Shown here piece by piece: positions 10,023-20,645 of a stretch of 64,000 nt of DNA; position 1 is the first letter of the stretch, and each line of letters starts with the position of its first letter. The notes under the pieces are model-generated. The model saw only the letters and a program-made list of their open reading frames with translations, did no database searches and was not told the origin of the DNA. The stretch lies in assembly GCA_963575745.1 (NCBI GenBank), contig CAUYUJ010020538.1, positions 122,001-186,000 of the forward strand. Reading direction: 5' to 3'. This DNA comes from Prorocentrum cordatum. Its lineage: Eukaryota; Sar; Dinophyceae; Prorocentrales; Prorocentraceae. A program made the translations under genes and the position numbers.

Positions 10023-10311
10023 TTCTACGCATGCGAACTCCCCCGCTGGGGCTGCAGCTCGCCGGAGTGCCACTTGAGGCAACCGTAGTTGGATTGCGGG
10101 GCTCGTCGCCTCGGCCGGACGCAGCGCGGAAAATTGATGCGCTTGGATCCAGGGAGGGGTCTGGGGACCGATTGTGAGCCGATCTTGAGGTTCCAGTGTG
10201 ACAAGTCGCCCTTCTCCGAGCAGCTGGAGCTCCCCGTGGGTGCGCGAAAACTCTCGCGGGGTGCGCCGAAATGATCGGAGGGGGCGGCGTGCGTCCGTTT
10301 ATACACTACGC

Positions 10312-10481
10312 CTCCTAGATGGGGTCGGAGTAGACGGGGTCGGAGGATCGCGCCGCATCCTCGATGCATCGGCGATGCGGCTCGACGCGGAGCCCGATTT
10401 TCTCCACGCCGACGTCGCCGATGCGTCGCCGACGTCGGCGATGCATCCTCCGACTCCATCTGCTCGGACTCCATTTAGGAG
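10312..10481. mobile_element. Foldback/MITE-like element, 170 bp, GATGCATCG core
   Basis: The 39-bp ends are inverted copies: left 10312-10350 (CTCCTAGATGGGGTCGGAGT...) and right 10443-10481, whose complement begins CTCCTAAATGGAGTCCGAGC. The core is built from GATGCATCGGCGATG and GACGTCGCCGATGCG motifs. No clear target duplication was seen and it has no coding capacity. Confidence 0.75.
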
Positions 10482-12555
10482 GCCTCTGTCTACACTGGAG
10501 CGACAGTTGAAGCTCGGGCGCACGAACCGTGCGATGGGTGTGCCGACATGGGCGGTGGGCGGCATGCGTCTGCGCCGCACCTGGGCCGCCGTGCAGCAGG
10601 TCCGTGTCATGTCGACGCGGCGGCGACCCCAGCGCGGGCCTTTCAATGTTGAGCGCCGCCAGTGGCCCAGAATCGGCCGACGTGGAAGGATCTGGCCGTC
10701 GAAATGCTGCCGATCGTGGTAAGGGTGACCGATCCACGGCGCCAACAAGAAGCAACGCTGTGGTCGTCCTGGCAGGAGCCTGCCGCAGGTGGCCCCGATG
10801 GGGGCACGAGACGGGTGAGTGGTGCACCGAGTTTGATGGGGAGCACTGCCGAAGGGTGGGGACGTCATTGGGTCGTCGGAGGGCGTGGAGAGGAGAATGA
10901 TGACGAGGATTGAGAAGTGCGAGTAAGTAAGATGTCGTCGACATTCTTGCCGCAGGGATCCGGCTTCAAAGCCGACTTCTCATTGAAGCAAATCGTCTAC
11001 ATGGGGTTCCATTGTTGTGGGAAGTCGTCTATCGGTTGTCGCCGAATGTTGTCTTCTTGTGTTGTGGTGAAGGACGCTCCAGATGAGCACTGGCGTCGCC
11101 GAGTTCTTCGACGACGTGGATTACTGCACATCTTATTTCACGCTTCATCTCTGATGGCTAGGTGTAGAGTTCCAGAGTCAGAGGGAGTAGTTGGTGGTGG
11201 TTAGTGCCGTGAAGGATCGACCAGCGCTTGTCATCAGAAGTGCGCAACTCAGTCGTGCCCTCAATGGGGGTATGTCGACCTGCAGGCACCAGAAGAAGCA
11301 TGATAAGGGCGCCGTGCACATGCAACACAGAGGGTGCATGCGCAGATTTTCGCACAGACAGGTCAAGTCGTAGGGTTCAGGCCGTGGCTGGCACACAACA
11401 CACATATTGGGTTCCCGCACGTACAGGCTTCCCGCACATTTGGGTCCACACACAAAGGGCTTCACACACATGGCTCCATACTGTGTGCGATATTGTCTAA
11501 GGGTTCGGGGTCCATGCGGCAAACAACTTCCAACATGTCCCAGAACAGCGATTGCATTAAGGGCTGTTGTCAAATGTTCTTTCAGAATTCCTCCTGGGCG
11601 TTGGGATGCCCAGTTGCCGCCGTAGGGCCAAGCCACATGTAGCAGACATGTTTGTTGGCATCATCGGTTGCCCTCCATGGAGTTCTGGAACATGGTCCCA
11701 GCACGTGTCTTGGCTGCTTTCCTTTGCACGCTCTTCACTCCGCCTGGATCTCGATTCCTTCGGCTCCGTCTCCAGATCGCACCCCTTCTCCTCTATCTCT
11801 GCATTCTTCCATCTCCTCCTCACCGCACCTGTTTCTCCCCCTCCTGGTCCTGATCCTTCTCTTGGTGCCTGCCTGCCGAGCCGTGCTCTGCACGCGGAGG
11901 CTCGCCACAGTTTCGCATCGTGGAGGCACCGCTGTGCGGTGCCCACGGCGGGTGTTTTGCCGGGTCGAGTCTGGAGACGATGTGGGCTGTCTGACTGCGG
12001 AGGCCACCCCCCAGCTGCTCCTTCGCATCCTCCTCCTCCTGCTGGATCTCGATGCCACCACCTCGCGCGAGGACCAGTTCCTGCTCGGCGAGATGTCCGA
12101 GGCGGACCTCATCGGCAGCCCGATCCAGGCCCGCCCGCGGATGGCGGGCAGGCCTGCCTGCCGAGCCAGAGTGGAGGGCGCGTCGAGGCAGGGCGTGCTG
12201 GGAGGGAGGGCACTCGGGGGACACGGGGGTCGAGGAGAGGGAGAGGCATCGGCGGCGGCGTCGGCGACGCCGCACGGCGGGGCCGCGGGCGCTGCTCTGA
12301 CGCGCCGCTGGCACTGGCGGCGGCCGGCTGCGCCTGGCCGGCGGTGGCGGGCGCACGGAGGCCGGCCACGTCGGTGTCGCGTGCCCAGCCGAGCTCCCGG
12401 TCAGCGCCAGGTGCAGGCCTCGGCCGGCACGCCCTGCGACCCCCCCCCCCCCCACAGGGACCAGGGGTGGCCGGATGGTTGTCACCTGCTGCGAGCAAGG
12501 GCCGCCCCCTGGGGGCCGCCGCGGTGCGTTGGAGGAACGCGCCGGCACACCGAGG
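10482..12555. other. Intergenic, no confident gene
   Basis: Frames exist over 10.9-11.2 kb and on both strands at 11.2-12.5 kb. One plus-strand stretch near 12010-12130 (LLLDLDATTSREDQFLLGEM) is the most protein-like but is too short to support. A C-run lies at 12440-12452. Confidence 0.4.
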
Positions 12556-12640
12556 GATATGGAGGAGGAGGAGGAGGAGGTGGAGGAGGAGGCGGAGGAG
12601 GAGCAGGAGGAGGAGGAGGGAGGAGGAAAAGATGGAGAGG
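12556..12640. repeat. GGA polypurine tract
   Basis: Imperfect GGA/GAG repeat; its translation as Glu-rich or Gly-rich peptide is an artefact of the repeat. Confidence 0.85.
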
Positions 12641-12834
12641 AGATGTGCGATCAGGAAATGGGGGAACGGAAGAAGGACGGACAAGTGGTGGATTCGTTCC
12701 ATGGAGGACAAGAAGGCGAGCGAATCGAGACGGCTGGCGTGTCAAAGTTTTGGTGGCATCTGTTGGCCCGCTCTGGGCCACAGGACCGTCCAGCAAAAGC
12801 GACCCGGGCGAAAAACCGGTGCCGTGGACGGGGC

Positions 12835-12849
12835 ATTGTTTTGCGACGA
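12835..12849. repeat. Target-site duplication at the 3' side of LINE copy 2
   Basis: ATTGTTTTGCGACGA occurs here and at 19079-19093 in direct orientation, bracketing the element exactly. Fifteen identical bases at that spacing are unlikely by chance. Confidence 0.88.
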
Positions 12850-12863
12850 AGAAGAAGAAGAAG
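12850..12863 (-). repeat. CTT-type 3' tail of LINE copy 2
   Basis: Read on the minus strand, the element ends in a short CTT repeat right against the target duplication, the expected 3' signature of a non-LTR insertion. Confidence 0.75.
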
Positions 12864-12923
12864 CACGCCGAGGCGGACCAGTCACGTGACTAACGACTCG
12901 GCCCAGCAGGGCGGCGCTCGGGC

Positions 12924-15900
12924 TCAGCCTAGCCCATTACCGCTTGCGCCACCTGCTGGGCCCTCCTGTGCCCGAGCCAGCTCCCGCTGGCGCACTCTCT
13001 CCTGGAGTGCCGCCAGCCGTGATTCGTACTGATACGAAGAGGCTGGGTTGGGCCTTGCGGAGACGCTGGTCGTCTCTCTCCGAGGGACGCGGCGTGTGGG
13101 CGCCACTCGGACGGCAGGTATCACAGAATCGATGGAACGCTGGAGCTTGCGATGAGGTCCGACGCCACGCCTCAGGTTCCGAAGAATCTCAAGACCCTTG
13201 GGCGTCGGCCTGATGCAAGGTGACCTCAACTTGAGACGGCGCCTCTGTTGGGCCCACGCTCCACATTTCGTACAAACAAAAACAGGTCGGTCCACACTAT
13301 CCGAGACCGACTCGCACCGTTCGCCAGACTGGTGCACAGCAACGAGACAGTGGCCGTTCGGCCGAGCGAAAAACGCACTGAGGAAAGCTGGGGTTCCCCT
13401 ACAGCCCACTAAGGGCCAATCAACAGCATTGTCATGCAGAACAGAGAGGCAATACTTGCACTGAACTCCTAACTCCGTCCTACACCAATCATGATGTCCC
13501 TCAGTCCTCACGTTTCTGCTCCTCTTGAATATCGGTGCCCTCCTCCACCTCTCCTCCTTCTCGTAGCAGGGCAGGGTGGCGGAGATTAGACGCACGAGGT
13601 TCCTCGTCGCCTCCTCGTGCAGCTCAATCTGCTTACAAAATTCATGACGAGGAGCGGGGTGAAGAGAAACAGCCATCTTCGCGAATCTGTCAGCAGCAAC
13701 GCTCGCATCTGTTATTCTTCTCTGTTCAACATTCAGCAAAGCATATTGTTCGCTCGTGCGATGTGCTTTAACATGTTCTGCTGCTGTCAGATATTCACGA
13801 CCAGGAAGGCTCTGACCAAAGACCTGAACACATGCATAAATGGAACGTGATTCTCTCTGGCGCTGAGGAGACTTCCGCGCCTCGAAGACTGCGCCAAGGA
13901 AATCAAAATACATGGTTGCAGGCCGATCTGCGACTTGGCCACAAAAAGCCAATCCCATATACTCGGCAATCACTGATGTCTGGGGCAGAGCAGGAGGAAC
14001 AGCCCCATATACTGCAAGAAGTGGATCTGGGCCAGACGGGCTCAACAATGCGATTGCCCATCCAGCCCTCTGTAAATCACGAAGAGCAGGTTTGCTGCAA
14101 GACCCGTCAGGAGCAAGTTCGATCGCCTGCGCCTCTGGACATGCAGATTCCACCATCTCCTCAGGGTTCAAATCCTGCACCTCTCCGGCCATGTTCACGA
14201 CGAATGCTTCATGACCAGGCGCCAATTGTGGAATCTCCTCGTCGAGATATTCAAACATTCCATGCTCAAAAAACCCCGAACCATGCTCATCAATGCCTCG
14301 TTGGATGAATTCGGGTGGTACCTCAGATGTGCTTCTGGCAGCCACCACATCACCCCTCATGCAAGTGAACGAACGGTGATGTACCGTATCTGGAGCTCCG
14401 CAATCACAACGACCGTCCGTCTCATAACCTTTGCATCTCGCCCTCTCACGTGTCCAAATGCCACCGAGCGCAAAGGATTTGACCAGGAACTTCTGGTATG
14501 AGGTGAACTTCGAATACTTTTCTCTCACGAACGGCCGAAGAATATCATAACTTGAACGCATGCCAGCTGGAAGCCCTCTCTTGGCAGCCAAGTCGAGCTC
14601 CAACTGTCTCTGTAATGACTCAGTCAGCCGCTTCTCCAGCATGCCTGGTGTAAATTGTTGCAATGGCACTTCAACTCCACGATGGTCAAGCCAGACATCC
14701 CACTGCTTGATTGTCCAACCAACCCTGCGAACACAAAGAGCAGCTCGCTCAAGGGGCCCTCGCGAAGACGCCCACGCTAGATTCTCAAGCGGGCGGTCCT
14801 GCAGGGCTTGTGTCCACCACGTTCGGAGCTGCTCCAAAGAAACTAATGCCGTCTCTGGTGCCAGAACTGCTTGCCATCTCATTCTTGACCACTGCAGTGC
14901 TGGGGCAAGTGCTTGGCGTGCTGAAGGATCATCAAAGAGTACAGCCTTTGCACTTGCCGAAATCCCACCATGGCATGGTTTCACGAACTGAAAGAACTGT
15001 CTACGTAATGCACTCCATTCAGAATCTGACAGGCCTGTGATCTCCACACCGAACGTCAGGGCTGGTCGCGCCCCTGTTCTGAAGATTTTGCCTGTCCTCT
15101 CGTACTTCTTGGTGGGAATCGCCTTTCGATACCGAGCAATTTTCTTCAACCGATGCTGAAAACGTCGACGTCGACTCTGTTGCTTCTTCCGCGTGGCTGC
15201 AGCTCGCCTTGATCTCCCACCGGCCTGATCCGTTCCAAGATACGTAGCTGCACGCTTGTTGGAAGAAGACTCAAACCCCAATTTGTCAGCAACTTTATCA
15301 CCAACTCCAGATTCAGAACATACGATTGAGAGCTTGTTATTAAACTTGGCCCCCAATCTTGTCGCAGTTGTCTGGAAACTACGACCAACCTTCACCGCCA
15401 TCTCGATCAACTCATCAGTAGTATCCGCTTCGATGCCTAGGCTGCTGTCGTCTATGTGCGACGAAAAATGCAGCTCACTGTGCAAAGCCACGAATCTGTC
15501 GTACTCCTCCAACGCATGTACCTTGATCCCCACATCCGCATATGCATCACCCGCTGGGAAACCTCGCCGAGCGTGGACTGGTTGAAGGCAGTGGTGCCGC
15601 ATCAATCGAATGATTCTTGGTGCCGACCAAGTGTTGAATAATAATTTCGTCAAACACGTGGGAGCTCCATATCTAGAAAACTTCTCCCTCACCGTAACTA
15701 AGTCAATGGTCTCATAATACTTGCTGTAGTCAGCAATGATCTGCAAGCTCTTCCTTTTGTCATGTGCGCAAGCTTCGACACGAGCAGCCACCTGCCACGC
15801 AGAATCGATAGCGGAGCGGCCCGACGAGGCCCCCCAATACACACGGCGTAGAAGCTGCTGGAGTGGTGCAAGCTCAGGTCGACGAAGCCGTTGCCATACA

Positions 15901-17781
15901 CGATATACCGATCCATACAAAACTATAAGTCGATGTCCTCCCATCGGCTTGGGAAGCATAGGCATGCAAATCCATAACATCTGCTTCGGTAACATTCCCA
16001 AGGATTCGAATGCTTCGAACAACATGCCGAGGATGCCGAGGCCCTCATCGCTCAAGAGCAGCAGGTGTCTAGGATGTAGTCCGTCCAGAGACCCTGCAGT
16101 TGATGAGGAGAAAGTTTGAGCGACGGCCCTGATGTCAGCAGCAGTTGCTCTCGGGAACGAACTCCTGTCTGGTATCCATGCTTTGGGCGCCTCAGAGCTA
16201 GCATCCCACAACGATCGATACTCATCTGCAGTATTCTCGACAACTACGTGTGGATGTGCAGACGGAAGCCCGTCAGCGGTGACCACCGTCGTCTCGTTGA
16301 CCTGATGATACTGCGTAATCTTGTGCAAAGCTCGTGCGCCTCCTGCTGCAACTTGATCGCACCAATTCTGCCATCGTTTTTGAGATTCTCTCCCAGCTGC
16401 CTGCTTTGCAAACTCAACGTCCTCATCAATCTCCTCAAGGAATTCAGCAATCTGTTCTGGAAAGAATCGACCTGCTACCAAGCGTCTCGCCTGTGTCACA
16501 CCTGCATCCAATCTCGAACATAGATGAACCCCAGGATACGGTGTCGTCTGAAACAGCATCAGCTCGTCGTCAAGCATCGCAGCTTTTTCCTCATCGCCAT
16601 TGATGGATGCCTGCTTCAACAGACTGAGACCTTGAAGAGCATCCGAAAGCCACTTCCATCCATCCGCTTGTGCAGCAAGGCCTACCGCATCACTGCCATT
16701 GTAAGTCACATCGACCCACTTCGGCTTGATGCAGCGCGCATAAGATCCAGGACACTTGACTTCCTCACCCGTCATAATACCAATTCTCTCAGCAGGTCTG
16801 GGAATGAAACTTCCCCAAGCCAAGGTAAGAAAACCCCATGCTGCATCCGAAGGTGACTCCTTGGCCATCTGAACCGCTGTGGAAGCATACCTACGCTCCA
16901 GTGACCAATCAAAGTCCTGCTGGGCAGGCCCAAACACAGCGGTTGTGGGAAGCTTTGGGACTGCAGCATACGTCAATATCTGAAGTCGATGTCCATCAGC
17001 AGCCAGTTCGATTTGCACAGGACGGTGTGGCTTGGTTTCCCACGTAGCATCAACCTTTATCTGCTTCAATAATCGATGTGCACCCACACTGAGACAAAAG
17101 AAATCAATCGTACTCGTTGATGTTGCCGTCCTGCACGTGACCGATGCTGGAGCAACAATTTGCACTTGGGCAGCCCTAGCGAACCCTGAAGACTCAAGTA
17201 CCGCCTTGTCAAGATTCCAGTCACCACCGATGATACAAGGCGATGTGAGCCCAGCGAGGGACTGCCCAATGCAAGAAAGTATCCTTGAGTTGCGCACAGT
17301 CAAACCCTCAGAACAATGAAGGTACAAGTTGAAAATATGCATCTCTGGCCATCCTGGTACATCAACCACCACATGTAGCGCCTTGTGGGCGACCAGAACT
17401 CCAGAGACAGTCTGACCATCAACTTGAGGACGTCGAAGACCAACTTCAGCACGTGCGAAAACAGCAACTCCCGCAGATGGGAGATGGCCCTTGGTCTCAT
17501 GTCCTGGTTCAATGATAACGCTCCAGCCACGTCTGCCAGCCCAAGAGGAAATCTCCTCCGCATTGTGTGGAAAAATAACCCAACTCCTGTGCCAATGCGA
17601 TTATGGCTGAGGTGCGTTGCAATCTGCGCTTCAAAGTCTCTCGACCTTGATTGGCATTGAACGTTTCAACTAACCGAACCTGCTGCTGGCCAGTACGTGG
17701 TACGGGAGCAGCACGCGTCTTACCTTGAACAACAGACAATCCACTCACCAATGGACGGTTGCTAAAGGTCCTCTTGCTCAT
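12924..17781 (-). CDS. LINE copy 2 ORF2: endonuclease, reverse transcriptase, RNase H
   Basis: About 1,618 residues if one extra base is allowed for. It starts at ATG 17781, 20 bases inside the ORF1 3' end. The N-terminal part (VETFNANQGRETLKRRLQ, IIALAQELG with the catalytic Glu) is in one frame. The rest, from HNAEEISSWAGRRGW, is in another and stays open to TGA 12924-12926. Numbered from GTG 17372, the endonuclease shows GDWN at 50-53, STIDF near 90 and a terminal His at 116. RT has LPKPMGGHR (473-481), motif A IADYSKYYETID (D548), motif B GFPAGD (604-609) and motif C SSHIDD (D641, D642; His replaces the usual Tyr). A CxC-HH-C knuckle lies at 989-1004. RNase H catalytic residues are D1089, E1137, D1157, D1228, with H1204. 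A C-terminal CTKCGAW knuckle begins near 1367. Confidence 0.92.
17569..17580 (-). other. Single-base frameshift in LINE copy 2 ORF2
   Basis: On the minus strand the sequence GGTTATTTTTCC joins ELG in one frame to PHNAEE in the next. Skipping one T gives the continuous reading ELG-I-F-PHNAEE. The site is a T homopolymer, so a sequencing error, a recent mutation or slippage are all possible. Confidence 0.75.
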
Positions 17782-18919
17782 CACCAACTTTGCGAACTTT
17801 CGTCTTCTGGAGTGCGTTGACCATCTCTGCAAGCTTGGCAGGTCGTGTCTCTTCGCTCTCCTGCTGCAACTTGGTCCACACCTCTCCAGCTTCTGACTCG
17901 GACAGATCGATCTCGGGTAGTGGTCGCTTCTCGCCAGCGCCTCCACCTGCAGGCCGCTCAGCAGCAGGAGTAGCCACAGGCCCAGCATAAGGCCTGCCAT
18001 CCATGGGGTCGTCGACCGTCCCTGCAGGGGCAACGCTCTCGAAAATGATCTGCTGGAACTTCTCGAACTTCGGGTGTACGCTGAGGTCCTTGAAGAGCTT
18101 CTCAAGCTCGGCATCCTCAGCGCGGATGAGGTTGGAGCCAAGCTGCTCGATGAAATCCTCAGGGACTCCTGCAGCTTCAGCTCCTCTGGGACCACGCTGC
18201 TTGCGCAACTTGGCTGCAGACATTTCAACTTCCACTTCGAGCAAATCAACTTCCTTCGACTTAGCCTCGAGTGCAGCTTTTTTGCCATCCAACTCATTCT
18301 GAAGTGATGACAACCTTGCCGAAAGTTCCGATATCTCATACTCCATCTTCGTCTTCTGCGACTTGCAGCGTTCAAGCTTCTGAAAGGCAGCCTTGTGTGC
18401 CGACACGGGCGGGCGCATGGCTCTGTGCTCCTCACGAAGCTGGTCCAACCTTTTATTTGCCGCTGGCAAGTCGGGATCCTCCTCGTCCAGCTCCTTCGTC
18501 TGCTTGATGAACTGGTCGAGCACATCAATGCGCTTCTGAAGCGCAGCTCTCTTGGCGTAGTCCGTCTCGTTACCGTCGGGGTCCTTGGGCAGCGTGTCAA
18601 CTCCGTCAACCTTGCCCGCAACACCCTTCTCAGCCTTGACTCTCTTAAGCTCAGCTGAAAGAAACTCCGTCTGCTTCTGCATCTGCTTATACTGATCATT
18701 CCACGGCGCTGGAGACTGCGATGCACGGCGAGGCGCCGACGCAGGCTGCTGCGTCGCCTCTCTCGCAGCCTTCCTCGCACGTTGGATGAATACCGTCGGT
18801 GCATCCTGTCCGCATCTGCACTTGATGCGGCTCGCCCAATTCGCCGACGCTCCGCAGGCTGGGCACCCCCATGTGGGTTTGCGGGGGCCTGGTAGGACAG
18901 GCCCCGCCATGAACGCCAT
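17762..18919 (-). CDS. LINE copy 2 ORF1: zinc-binding, coiled-coil RNA-binding protein
   Basis: About 385 residues from ATG 18919 (a second in-frame ATG lies at 18910). The open frame continues upstream to a GTG at 18946, so the exact start is uncertain. Near the N-terminus is a cysteine cluster, WGCPACGASANWASRIKCRC, resembling a RanBP2/zinc-ribbon type finger. A long heptad-rich central region follows (QKQTEFLSAELKRVKAEKG, LSARLSSLQNELDGKKAALE, SKEVDLLEVEVEMSAAKL) and should form a coiled coil. The C-terminal part is acidic and Pro/Ala-rich. LINE ORF1 proteins normally bind and coat element RNA as multimers; the zinc cluster and coiled coil fit that role. The TAG at 17762-17764 lies inside the start of ORF2, so ORF2 translation may depend on reinitiation. 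Confidence 0.88.
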   Translation of the reverse strand: MAFMAGPVLPGPRKPTWGCPACGASANWASRIKCRCGQDAPTVFIQRARKAAREATQQPASAPRRASQSPAPWNDQYKQMQKQTEFLSAELKRVKAEKGVAGKVDGVDTLPKDPDGNETDYAKRAALQKRIDVLDQFIKQTKELDEEDPDLPAANKRLDQLREEHRAMRPPVSAHKAAFQKLERCKSQKTKMEYEISELSARLSSLQNELDGKKAALEAKSKEVDLLEVEVEMSAAKLRKQRGPRGAEAAGVPEDFIEQLGSNLIRAEDAELEKLFKDLSVHPKFEKFQQIIFESVAPAGTVDDPMDGRPYAGPVATPAAERPAGGGAGEKRPLPEIDLSESEAGEVWTKLQQESEETRPAKLAEMVNALQKTKVRKVGDEQEDL

Positions 18920-19061
18920 CGGGGAGATCCTCTCGACCTCGCCCACACAACACTCGTGTTCTCCGTCTGAACAAAAGGGGGTTGCTCCTGCAGGAGCTCA
19001 CTGCCACAATGGCTCGCTGCGGCGGTGCCGTTCTGAAGTCTGCCGCAGCAAGCTCAGGACA

Positions 19062-19078
19062 CCTGAGCCAGAACGGCT
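19062..19078 (-). other. Relict dinoflagellate spliced leader at the 5' end of LINE copy 2
   Basis: Reading the minus strand from the first base after the target duplication gives AGCCGTTCTGGCTCAGG. The last 17 bases of the conserved dinoflagellate trans-spliced leader are AGCCATTTTGGCTCAAG. Fourteen of 17 positions match and all three differences are transitions. Its placement exactly at the element 5' boundary implies that a trans-spliced transcript was reverse-transcribed. Confidence 0.7.
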
Positions 19079-19093
19079 ATTGTTTTGCGACGA
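19079..19093. repeat. Target-site duplication at the 5' side of LINE copy 2
   Basis: Same 15 bases as 12835-12849. Confidence 0.88.
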
Positions 19094-20095
19094 GTCGCAG
19101 GGTGGATGGTATGGGGAGTTGGGCATTTGGTTGCGTATCTTTTTCTGCGTTATCCTTCTCCGGCTGCAGAGGGTGGGAGGGAACAGGGAGGGTGGTGGAG
19201 CGACGACGGAACAAGGATGTCCCGAGGGTGCTGGATCTCCCGTGTGGCCCGTGAGCGGCGATTTCTCCATGGATTTCACGCGTAGTCGGCGCGGATGGCA
19301 GCGCGACGGGACAGACAAGGTCTTCCGAAAGCACCCCTAGGGGTCAGCGCAGCGGAAGTCAGGGAGGGGAGTGATGGGACGGGGGGGGGAGGTGAGGGAG
19401 GGAGAGAGAGAGAGAGAAAGAGAGAGAGCGAACGTGCCTGTCCCCTCACTTGTTCGCCCCCCCCCGCATTCCCACCGTGCTCCTCCCCCCCAGTCCTCCT
19501 CCTCATCCTCCTCCTCTTCTCTTCCTCCTGCCCCTCCTCGCACCACATTACGTGTCGGTAAGGGGTTTGGGCGTTTCGTTTGAAAGTTCTTCATCGCTGA
19601 TCATCGCTGATGACCACTAATGTTCCTCGTCTTCGCGCCGTACACACTTGTTAATCACGTTTCTAAGAATTGCAGAGTGTTTCGTGTCAGCGCCTTTCGT
19701 GCTCGTCTTAGACGCATCCGAAAAGTACTCTGATAAAGCGCTGCGTGTTTTACAAACGGGTGTTCTCGCTCGAGGCGTCCTCGAGCTGTGGATATGGTAG
19801 GGCAACATGCAGCAAACAGTTACATGACTGGGTGTCCTCTCAATGCTTTACACAAGGGGTTCCCGGTTCAGGCATCCTCAATGTGTATGGTCTAAGCCAT
19901 TGCTTGCACAGTGGTTACCCAAATAAGAGCGGTGCTGTTTCAAGATGGGACTCCCGTTGAACAGTTCTTGAACTTTGTCCAGCCGCCTGCGGCAACTTCC
20001 GCCACCGTGCCAGCGTGGTCTCTGTCTGGCGACGTGCGACCACTGCCCAGAGGGCGTGACACCTCGCGTCTCCATTCCTTCAGGGGTTCTCTTAC
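19094..20095. other. Intergenic, with GA microsatellite
   Basis: A polypurine GA run lies at 19394-19430 and a CT-rich stretch at 19490-19530. The rest is moderate-GC sequence with no convincing frame. Confidence 0.5.
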
Positions 20096-20645
20096 AGCCT
20101 GCTCATGCTGTATTCGGGCTGCTTTTGGTCTCTGTGGGGCCGTCTCGGAACCCTCTTGGGCCGTCCAGGGCCCCTCTCGACAGTCTGGGGAGTCGTTTGG
20201 GGCTGCCTTGTTGGCATCTGGAGGATGATCGGATTGTCACGGACCCCTGTTGAGGCCCTCTTGGGGCCATCATGGGTCCCTCTTGATTAGTTTTTTTGAA
20301 CTCTCATTGGCTGCCTTGGGGGCTTTTCGGATCCCTCTAGGGCTCGTTTGGCTTATCGTTGGCTTATCCGGGAGGCCCTCTGAGAACCATTTTGAGCCGA
20401 ACGGCCAGGGAAACGCAAAACATTGAGCATCCAACTGGTTTCGATGGGTTGTTGAATGGGTTTTGCATTTCTGGAGGGCGTCTTGGTTGTCTCTTTGGTC
20501 TAGTGAGGCTCTGTTGGGGCCTTAGCGGCGCTTCTCGGTGACCGTTGAGGGCCTCTTGCGGCATTCGTGGGCCGTCTTAGTTGCGTTGTGGCCTTCGCGG
20601 GCCGTCTTGAAAGACTCGGAGAGCCCCAGGGGGGGCATCGTGTGC
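20096..20645 (+). repeat. Degenerate CTTGGG-type tandem repeats, block 1
   Basis: Recurring pieces such as CCTCTTGGGGCC, GGGCCGTCTTGG and GGGCCTCTTG are spaced a few tens of bases apart with much divergence. The same sequence style recurs at 22980-23540 (same strand) and 62900-63380 (opposite strand). Confidence 0.6.

Larger units (their letters stand above)
12850..19078 (-). mobile_element. Non-LTR (LINE-type) retrotransposon, copy 2
   Basis: This 6.2-kb element on the minus strand is close to intact. It has a leader starting with a spliced-leader-like sequence, ORF1 (zinc-binding plus coiled coil), ORF2 overlapping the end of ORF1 (endonuclease, RT, cysteine knuckle, RNase H, C-terminal knuckle), a 60-base 3' untranslated region and a CTT tail. 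A 15-bp target-site duplication encloses it. I found only one lesion, a single-base frameshift near 17570-17578. Perfect duplications and nearly intact frames suggest a recent insertion. The RT motif spelling is that of dinoflagellate LINEs. Confidence 0.93.

Noticed and set aside
11178-11636. Cys-rich minus-strand frame of about 150 codons
   Set aside because: The cysteines come from CA-rich sequence with repeated CACAC words; no spacing fits a known cysteine domain.
14160-14185. GGTTCAAATCC, resembling a tRNA T-loop
   Set aside because: It lies inside the ORF2 coding region, and no acceptor or anticodon stem can be formed around it.
17509-18948. Long second minus-strand frame over ORF1 of LINE copy 2
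   Set aside because: Its first part is an Arg/Ser-rich shadow of ORF1. Only its last 90 residues (from ATG 17781) are real and were assigned to ORF2.
20383-20400. ACCATTTTGAGCCGA, partly like the dinoflagellate spliced leader
   Set aside because: The order and spacing of the GGCTC part do not match, and no element boundary or gene start lies here.
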